From Candidatus Methanomethylophilaceae archaeon (GTDB taxonomy: Archaea; Thermoplasmatota; Thermoplasmata; Methanomassiliicoccales; Methanomethylophilaceae), in contig WOYN01000069.1 in assembly GCA_011620825.1 (NCBI GenBank), positions 1-8,616 of the forward strand: a stretch of DNA of 8,616 nucleotides, read 5' to 3'. Below are positions 4,280-8,616 of this stretch, piece after piece. The stretch's first letter is position 1; every line of letters begins with the position of its first letter. The position numbers and the translations under genes are program-made. The notes beneath the pieces were generated by a model, which did no database searches, was not told where the DNA came from, and worked only from the letters and a program-made list of their open reading frames with translations.

Positions 4280-5073
4280 AGCGCGGCCTTTGTTGCTTTT
4301 ATGTTATGGACCCTCACTATATTGGCCCCGCCGTCGACGGCTATGGCAGCGGCCTTGGCGGAAGCGGTATCGTCGTTGGATCCCAGAGCGGCGGTGAGGA
4401 ATCTCTTTCTCGATGAAGCGATCAGGATCGGATAGTTGCCCTTGAAGTAATATGCGCTCTGCATTATCTCCGTGTTCTGGGCGCCGGTCTTTCCGAAGCC
4501 GATCCCCGGGTCCAGAATGATCCTGTTCTCCTTGACGCCGGCATCCAATGCGACCCTCACCCTTTCGTCGAAGAAATGTTTGATCTGCGGGAGGACGTCT
4601 CCGGTCATAATCTCCGAGTGCATGTTTTCCAGCTCGCCGTTGATATGCATTATTATCACCGGAACACCGGTCGATGCGGCCAGTTCGGGCATGCCCCTCC
4701 ATCTGAGCCCGTAGACGTCGTTGATCATGCTGGCGCCTGCTTCGATGGCGGCCTCGGCAACTTCGGTCTTCATAGTGTCCACGGATATCGGGACATCGCA
4801 CGAAGGCGCGATTTCCCTGATGACCGGCACAAGCCTGTTTATTTCTTCCCGGGCCGAAACAGGGGTCCATCCCGGACGTGTGGACTCCGCACCGATGTCG
4901 ATGATCCCTGCTCCCTCGTCGATCAACCTGAACGCATGGTCTGCGGCGGAGTTCAGCTCCGCGTACGCCCCGCCGTCCGAAAAGGAATCAGGGGTCACGT
5001 TAAGTATCCCCATCATCACGGGACGTTCGTACGTTATCGAACCCCCGCTCCACTTTGTCGGGAGCATGCGCAT
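4264..5073 (-). CDS. folP: Dihydropteroate synthase
   Basis: A 269-residue TIM-barrel enzyme that joins a pterin diphosphate to p-aminobenzoate or a related arylamine, giving dihydropteroate for folate-type cofactors. Conserved elements in order are MGILNVTPDSFSDGG at 21-35, IDIGAESTRPG at 58-68, SVDT at 97-100, INDVYG at 117-122, MHIN at 142-145, ILDPGIGFGKT at 186-196 with Asp188 and Lys195, SSRK at 220-223, and RVHN at 254-257 (usually RVHD). All substrate-binding landmarks are present, so it should be active. The ATG at 5073 shares one base with the stop of the upstream iron-sulfur gene (TGATG); a GTG at 5076 and an ATG at 5067 are alternatives. Lying third in an operon after larA-like and hdrD-like genes suggests shared transcription rather than a shared pathway. 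In methanogens the product could feed tetrahydrofolate or a methanopterin-type cofactor. Confidence 0.92.
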   Translation of the reverse strand: MRMLPTKWSGGSITYERPVMMGILNVTPDSFSDGGAYAELNSAADHAFRLIDEGAGIIDIGAESTRPGWTPVSAREEINRLVPVIREIAPSCDVPISVDTMKTEVAEAAIEAGASMINDVYGLRWRGMPELAASTGVPVIIMHINGELENMHSEIMTGDVLPQIKHFFDERVRVALDAGVKENRIILDPGIGFGKTGAQNTEIMQSAYYFKGNYPILIASSRKRFLTAALGSNDDTASAKAAAIAVDGGANIVRVHNIKATKAALYRKR

Positions 5074-6170
5074 CACATCAATTTGTCGATGAGCTCCATG
5101 AGATCTACGACCTCGATCTTGCGGTCGCCCTTACCCGAAGCAAGGTTGTTCACGCAGAACGGACAGGAAGTTATGATCATGTCTGCGAACGAGGCCTCGT
5201 CGAGCCTGGTCGCGGCTATTCCCAGGGATTCTTCCGGGAACGCGCTCCTTACGCCTCCGCCGCCTCCGCAGCAGTGGCTCAGCTCGCGGTTGTACTCCAT
5301 CTCCCTGAACTCCAGACCGGGGATTTTGGCGATGACCTCCCTCGGTGCGTCATAGATGCCGCAGTGCCTGCCCATGTGGCATGGGTCGTGGTAAGTGGCC
5401 TTGACCCCGTTGAGGGGTTTCAATCTGAGGTCCTTTTTCGCCAGGAACTCGGTGATGTGCAGGATCTCGAACGGGACGTCCACGTACTTGGGGTACTCCG
5501 CCTTGAACATCCTGTAGCATCCTGCGCAGGAGAACACTATGGTCTTGACACCGAGCTCTTTAATGGCATCTACGTTCCTCTGGAACATCGTCGTGATGTA
5601 GTCCTGGTCGAAGCCCACCCTCTGGAGGACGGACCCGCAGCAGACATCGTCGACGACGGTGAAATCGACACCGAGCTTTTTCAGAACGGACATCGTGGAC
5701 CTCGAAGTCTCCTTCGAACGGTAGGTGGCCGTGCAACCTGCGAAGTAGCCTATGTCGGCCTTGTGCTTCTTGACCCCAAGGGTCTCGGCCACTCCCTTTT
5801 CCTCGCGATACGGGTTTCCGTATTTGACGACGCTGTCGCACATCGCCTTGTGCTTGTCGAGCATGTGGCCGTTCTTCACAAGGTCCGAGCGGCAGATCTC
5901 TATGATGTCCACGATATTTACCTTCGAAGGGCATCTTCTGACACAGTCGGCACAGGTGGTGCATGTGTAGAGATTCCTTACGACCGACTCGTCTACAGGG
6001 ATGTCCCCGTTCAGTATGCCGTATGTGAGGGTGATCCTTCCTCTGGACGATGCGGTGTCCCATCCGATTTCTTTGAAAGAAGGGCATACGCTCTTGCAGA
6101 ACCCGCACATCGTGCACACGTTGACTGCTTTTCTGACCTCTTCCAGGCGCTCTGTCTTGAATTCGCTCAT
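5073..6170 (-). CDS. HdrD/GlcF-like iron-sulfur protein with two CCG domains
   Basis: A 365-residue cytoplasmic iron-sulfur protein. The N-terminal third has two ferredoxin-type 4Fe-4S motifs: Cys19, 22, 25, 29 and Cys70, 73, 76, 80. Two cysteine-rich CCG domains follow: Cys146, Cys177-178, Cys215/218, and Cys264, Cys300-301, Cys336/339. This plan is shared by heterodisulfide reductase subunit HdrD and by the iron-sulfur subunits of glycolate/lactate dehydrogenases (GlcF family). The segment DPCHMGRHCGIYDAPR at 262-277 and the HCCGGGGGV at 299-307 look HdrD-like. HdrD in methanogens reduces the CoM-S-S-CoB heterodisulfide using noncubane clusters bound by CCG cysteines. Its place two bases after a LarA homologue leaves open a 2-hydroxyacid oxidation role; the FAD-binding partner such a dehydrogenase needs is not in the window. 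The start ATG at 6170 is well placed, followed by the usual first cluster motif. Confidence 0.82.
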   Translation of the reverse strand: MSEFKTERLEEVRKAVNVCTMCGFCKSVCPSFKEIGWDTASSRGRITLTYGILNGDIPVDESVVRNLYTCTTCADCVRRCPSKVNIVDIIEICRSDLVKNGHMLDKHKAMCDSVVKYGNPYREEKGVAETLGVKKHKADIGYFAGCTATYRSKETSRSTMSVLKKLGVDFTVVDDVCCGSVLQRVGFDQDYITTMFQRNVDAIKELGVKTIVFSCAGCYRMFKAEYPKYVDVPFEILHITEFLAKKDLRLKPLNGVKATYHDPCHMGRHCGIYDAPREVIAKIPGLEFREMEYNRELSHCCGGGGGVRSAFPEESLGIAATRLDEASFADMIITSCPFCVNNLASGKGDRKIEVVDLMELIDKLM

Positions 6171-6172
6171 CT

Positions 6173-7411
6173 TTACTCAACTCTGGGGATTGTGACGCTT
6201 CCGTCCATCAAAACAAGGAATTCCGCGTCCGGGCCGTCCGCAAGCGCGGCGTCCACTGCGTCCTGTACCTTGCTGAAAGGAGTTATGTTCGCCTTTGAAA
6301 GTATTTCGGGGTCCAGGTCGGTGACCGCCCAGACATCTGCCCAAGTCATGATCTCGGCCATCTTGGCCGCCTTGTGATAGCCCAGTCTGTATTCCTTCTT
6401 CAGGCTCTCAAGAACGACCTCGGGGTCGCTGGAGCTGGAAAGCTGGGTGAGGAACGTGGCGCTGCCTATTCCCTCGCGGCATTTCGATACCATGATGATC
6501 TTCCCTCCCTCTTTGAGGGCCCACTTGCCGTTGTCCAGCGCCTTCTGCGACTGATAAAGATCCACGTCCATGGGATAGGGCGCTACCGAGATGACGACGT
6601 CCGCCTTTCTCGGGATGCCCACGGAGAACACTTCGTTGGCAAACTCCACCGCCTTTTCGAAAGCCATGTTCAGGTCCCCGCTCACCGCCCGGTAAATGTC
6701 CTGGTGTCTGTCCAGTACCAGCTGTATGGAGAATATCTTCTTGCCTTTCACGGCTTTGAGCGCGTCCATCATGTCCTCGTGAACAGGGTTGCCCTCAAGC
6801 GCCAGAGACTGCGCCTCCATCTTCATGGCCATCTTGTGGTTGGCTTCGATGGTCTTGAACGACGCGACGCCGGGCAGGAATGATTTGCGTCCCCCTGTGT
6901 ACCCCGCGAAGTAATGGGGCTCCACGCTCGTTATTATAACCAAGCGGTCAGAGTCCACCGCGACCTTGTTGACCTCCATGGGGGTGCCGTTCTTCGAAGT
7001 GCCCAGATTGATGCATTCCGATTTCTTTCCGTCGTGCACGACGATACGGTCTTTCAGGTCGGAATAGTGCTTTCCGAAGATGAAGTCGTATTCCTCGTCT
7101 GTAGGGGCACGGTGGTTACCGGTTGCTATGAGGTATCTGGCACATTTCAGGTCGATTATCTCGGAAAGTGCATCCAGCACTTTCGCCGTGGGTGTGGGCC
7201 GTGTGCCGTCGTTGATTATGAAAACAATGTCCTTTCCGCCCTTCAGGAAAGATTTCAGGGATTCGGAGCCAATCGGTTTTCCGATGGACTCGCTGATCAC
7301 ATCGTTCGGCGGAAGGCATTTCACATCCTTGGGATAGAACGTTCCGATGAAATTCCTGTCCGGTATCTCGGTAGGTTGCGAACCTTTTCCATACTTAACG
7401 TCGATCTTCAT
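6173..7411 (-). CDS. larA: LarA-family nickel-pincer enzyme (lactate racemase-like)
   Basis: A 412-residue protein of the LarA/DUF2088 family, close to the usual length. LarA of Lactobacillus plantarum carries a nickel-pincer nucleotide cofactor and interconverts L- and D-lactate; relatives act on other 2-hydroxyacids. The key residues are all present with the right spacing: Arg71 in DGTRPTP, His100 in GNHRAPT, His166 in EPHYFAGYTGGRK, Lys176 (the cofactor-binding Lys, ten residues on), and His192 (the nickel ligand, sixteen residues further). Gln287 and Lys290 in LYQSQK also match. The substrate cannot be read from the sequence. The cofactor-making genes larB, larC and larE are not in the window. 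It is the first gene of a three-gene operon, with the hdrD-like gene starting two bases after its stop. The AT-rich block at 7431-7447 should be its promoter, placing the transcript start near the ATG. Confidence 0.85.
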   Translation of the reverse strand: MKIDVKYGKGSQPTEIPDRNFIGTFYPKDVKCLPPNDVISESIGKPIGSESLKSFLKGGKDIVFIINDGTRPTPTAKVLDALSEIIDLKCARYLIATGNHRAPTDEEYDFIFGKHYSDLKDRIVVHDGKKSECINLGTSKNGTPMEVNKVAVDSDRLVIITSVEPHYFAGYTGGRKSFLPGVASFKTIEANHKMAMKMEAQSLALEGNPVHEDMMDALKAVKGKKIFSIQLVLDRHQDIYRAVSGDLNMAFEKAVEFANEVFSVGIPRKADVVISVAPYPMDVDLYQSQKALDNGKWALKEGGKIIMVSKCREGIGSATFLTQLSSSSDPEVVLESLKKEYRLGYHKAAKMAEIMTWADVWAVTDLDPEILSKANITPFSKVQDAVDAALADGPDAEFLVLMDGSVTIPRVE

Positions 7412-7430
7412 TCTGTGCTCTTATCGACAG

Positions 7431-7447
7431 TATATTATTAAATTTAT
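7431..7447. promoter_or_regulatory. AT-rich bidirectional promoter between larA and thiL
   Basis: A 17-base run of only A and T (TATATTATTAAATTTAT) lies between two divergent operons in GC-rich DNA. On the minus strand it sits 20-36 bases before the larA ATG, the expected TATA distance for a leaderless message. On the plus strand it would start thiL transcripts around 7462-7472, leaving a leader of 30-40 bases before ATG 7502. A single AT block may hold two opposed TATA boxes, so the two operons could compete for, or share, initiation factors. Confidence 0.55.
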
Positions 7448-7501
7448 CCGCGCCAAGGGCGTGTGCAAAGGATATTAGGGCTAAATCGGATACTGTGGCA
7501 G

Positions 7502-8440
7502 ATGGCGTCGTTCGGCGAGATCGGAGAGAGGGAGATAATACGCAGGATGCTCAGGGCGGTCCGCCCTTCAGGAAGGGACGGTCCAGGCGACGATGCGGCC
7601 CTGGCAGACATCAGCGGACGCCTGGCTATATGCTCCGACGGACTTACGTTCAAGAGGCACAAGCCGGATACGATGACGTTCGAGCAGTTCGGATGGACGG
7701 CAGCTGCCGTGAACTTCAGCGATCTGGCATCGATGGGGGCGAGGCCCAACGGTCTGGTCATTTCGCTCATGGTCCCTGCAGACACGGACGAGGAATCGAT
7801 ATATGACATAATGAGCGGCGCCGACCAGTGCGCTGAGTTCTGTGGCACGTTCATAATCGGAGGGGACACGAAGGAGGGCGAAGGCGCCGCGGTGGCCACG
7901 GCGATAGGGAGCATGGAGGACAGGGTCCCGATGACGCGCTACGGTGCCGGTCCCGGCGACCTTGTGGCGATAACAGGTCCGCTCGGAGGTCCGGCGGCGG
8001 GATGGCACTCGTTGAAGCACGGTCTGGATATAGAGGAGGCCGAAATAGCGCTCAAGGTCCCGGTACCGAGGGTCGATGAAGGCATCGCCCTTTCGGGGTC
8101 AGGTGCCGTGACATCGTGCATAGACCTTTCCGACGGCCTCGCCGAGGCCGCTTGGAGCATATGCGGCTCGAGCCGTGTCGGAATGGAGTTCCATCGCGAT
8201 TTCCTTCCGGAGGGCGAGGGTGTCGCAGAGGTGAGCGAACTGCTTGGAATGCCCAGGGATGAAATGACTCTCTATTGGGGAGGGGAGTACGAGCTTATGT
8301 TTACCTTCAAGAAGGATAAGATCAAGGCGCTTTACGGATGCGGGGCTCCATTCACAATAATAGGAGTAGTGGACAACGGAAACTCGCCGAAGATATCGGA
8401 CGCAGATAAAACAGAGGTATTGGGTCATGGCATCTATTAA
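7502..8440 (+). CDS. thiL: Thiamine-monophosphate kinase
   Basis: A 312-residue member of the AIR synthase/ThiL family, which phosphorylates thiamine monophosphate to thiamine diphosphate with ATP. It begins FGEIGEREIIRR, the usual ThiL start. Then come PGDDAA at 28-33, SDGLTF at 45-50, NFSDLASMGARP at 71-82, IIGGDT at 118-123, a second-domain GDLVAITGPLGG at 152-163, and CIDLSDGLAEA near residue 205. The GGDT and the paired aspartates bind magnesium-nucleotide. SelD and PurM share the fold, but the SelD N-terminal Cys/Sec loop is absent. An in-frame GTG at 7463 would add 13 residues and lies about 26 bases from the AT-rich promoter block, so a leaderless GTG start is a real alternative. I prefer ATG 7502 because homologues begin there. 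The 3' end overlaps the radical SAM gene by 14 bases. Confidence 0.88.
   Translation: MASFGEIGEREIIRRMLRAVRPSGRDGPGDDAALADISGRLAICSDGLTFKRHKPDTMTFEQFGWTAAAVNFSDLASMGARPNGLVISLMVPADTDEESIYDIMSGADQCAEFCGTFIIGGDTKEGEGAAVATAIGSMEDRVPMTRYGAGPGDLVAITGPLGGPAAGWHSLKHGLDIEEAEIALKVPVPRVDEGIALSGSGAVTSCIDLSDGLAEAAWSICGSSRVGMEFHRDFLPEGEGVAEVSELLGMPRDEMTLYWGGEYELMFTFKKDKIKALYGCGAPFTIIGVVDNGNSPKISDADKTEVLGHGIY
8414..8418 (+). promoter_or_regulatory. Ribosome-binding site of the radical SAM gene
   Basis: GAGGT inside the end of thiL, 8 bases before the ATG at 8427. It favours 8427 over the in-frame ATG at 8445 as the start of the downstream gene. Confidence 0.6.
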
Positions 8441-8616
8441 TCCGATGGTCGAGGCCGCTTATTACACGAGGGAGGAAGGATACTACAAGTGCGACCTCTG
8501 CCCGCACCGTTGCCATATCAGGCCCGGCAGCTATGGGAAGTGCGGTTCAAGGTACGGGGAGGACGACATGCTCGTCGCATACACATACGGGAGACTTTCA
8601 TCCATATGCGTGGACC
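8427..8616 (+). CDS. amrS: AmrS-like radical SAM protein, N-terminal fragment (cut by window edge)
   Basis: The first 63 codons of a protein resembling the radical SAM member of the AmmeMemoRadiSam system, formerly annotated as pyruvate formate-lyase activating-like. Visible are VEAAYYTREEGYYKCDLCPH, then RC with IRPGSYGKCGSR, and YTYGRLSSICVD. The family start is EALYY....V.C.LCPH.C.I..G..G.CG.R, followed by YG..SS..VDPIEKKP. Cys22, 25, 29 and 39 form an extra cysteine cluster ahead of the SAM-binding CxxxCxxC motif, which would lie beyond the edge. The function of the system is not settled to my knowledge; AMMECR1-like and Memo-like partners would be expected nearby. The 14-base overlap with thiL and the GAGGT site indicate coupled translation. 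ATG 8445 is an alternative start. Confidence 0.78.
   Translation, partial: MASINPMVEAAYYTREEGYYKCDLCPHRCHIRPGSYGKCGSRYGEDDMLVAYTYGRLSSICVD

Noticed and set aside
5055..6377. A 440-codon plus-strand open frame across the HdrD-like gene
   Set aside because: It is antisense to a protein with eighteen correctly spaced cluster cysteines, has no recognisable motif, and is typical of long shadow frames in GC-rich DNA.
7412..7501. A TPP riboswitch before thiL
   Set aside because: The 90-base gap is mostly promoter and too short, and the conserved THI-element sequences are not visible.
7502..8440. Selenophosphate synthetase (SelD) or PurM
   Set aside because: The fold is shared, but the N-terminus lacks the SelD Cys/Sec glycine loop, and the motif pattern (GEREIIRR, NFSDLASMGA, GGDT) is that of ThiL.
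1..8616. CRISPR arrays, insertion sequences or long direct repeats
   Set aside because: No regularly spaced repeats, transposase motifs or terminal inverted repeats were seen by eye on either strand.

Overview
The window reads as ordinary archaeal chromosome, most probably a euryarchaeon of the Thermoplasmata/Methanomassiliicoccales type. That placement is inferred from a start fragment of ribosomal protein L18e, a lone 6-phospho-3-hexuloisomerase, an archaeal-style endonuclease IV-like TIM barrel, an HdrD-like double-CCG iron-sulfur protein, archaeal ThiL, an AmrS-type radical SAM protein, TATA-like boxes about 25 bases upstream of start codons, and moderately GC-rich, densely packed genes. 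The exact genus cannot be fixed from the sequence alone.

Layout. (1) 1-131, minus: 5' end of the L18e gene, running off the left edge. (2) 282-1854, plus: a two-gene unit of an endonuclease IV-like TIM-barrel protein and 6-phospho-3-hexuloisomerase. (3) 1855-3843, minus: the highlight, a compact four-gene ubiquitin-like conjugation cassette in the order E1-like activating enzyme, beta-grasp ubiquitin-like protein ending in Gly-Gly-Phe, E2 conjugating enzyme with the HPN triad and catalytic Cys, and an Rpn11-like JAMM metallo-isopeptidase. All four genes overlap or abut, so they are almost certainly one translationally coupled transcript. (4) 3844-4081: a 238-base intergenic region holding divergent promoter candidates. 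(5) 4082-4279, plus: a small zinc-finger protein with one C-terminal membrane helix. (6) 4264-7411, minus: an operon of a LarA-family nickel enzyme, an HdrD/GlcF-like iron-sulfur protein and dihydropteroate synthase. (7) 7412-7501: an AT-rich, apparently bidirectional promoter. (8) 7502-8616, plus: thiamine-monophosphate kinase overlapping the start of a radical SAM protein of the AmmeMemoRadiSam type, which runs off the right edge.

How the genes fit together. The cassette contains every step of a minimal ubiquitin-type cycle: JAMM trimming of the Ubl tail to expose Gly-Gly, adenylation by the E1, transfer to the E2 Cys, conjugation, and removal by the same JAMM protein. No RING or other E3 is encoded beside it. 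Its neighbours are housekeeping genes rather than phage-defence or mobile genes, which points to a cellular regulatory or degradation role, but the targets cannot be inferred. The LarA/iron-sulfur pair suggests 2-hydroxyacid handling. The folP, thiL and hxlB genes belong to cofactor and pentose metabolism. I saw no rRNA, tRNA, CRISPR array, insertion sequence or obvious horizontally acquired island.
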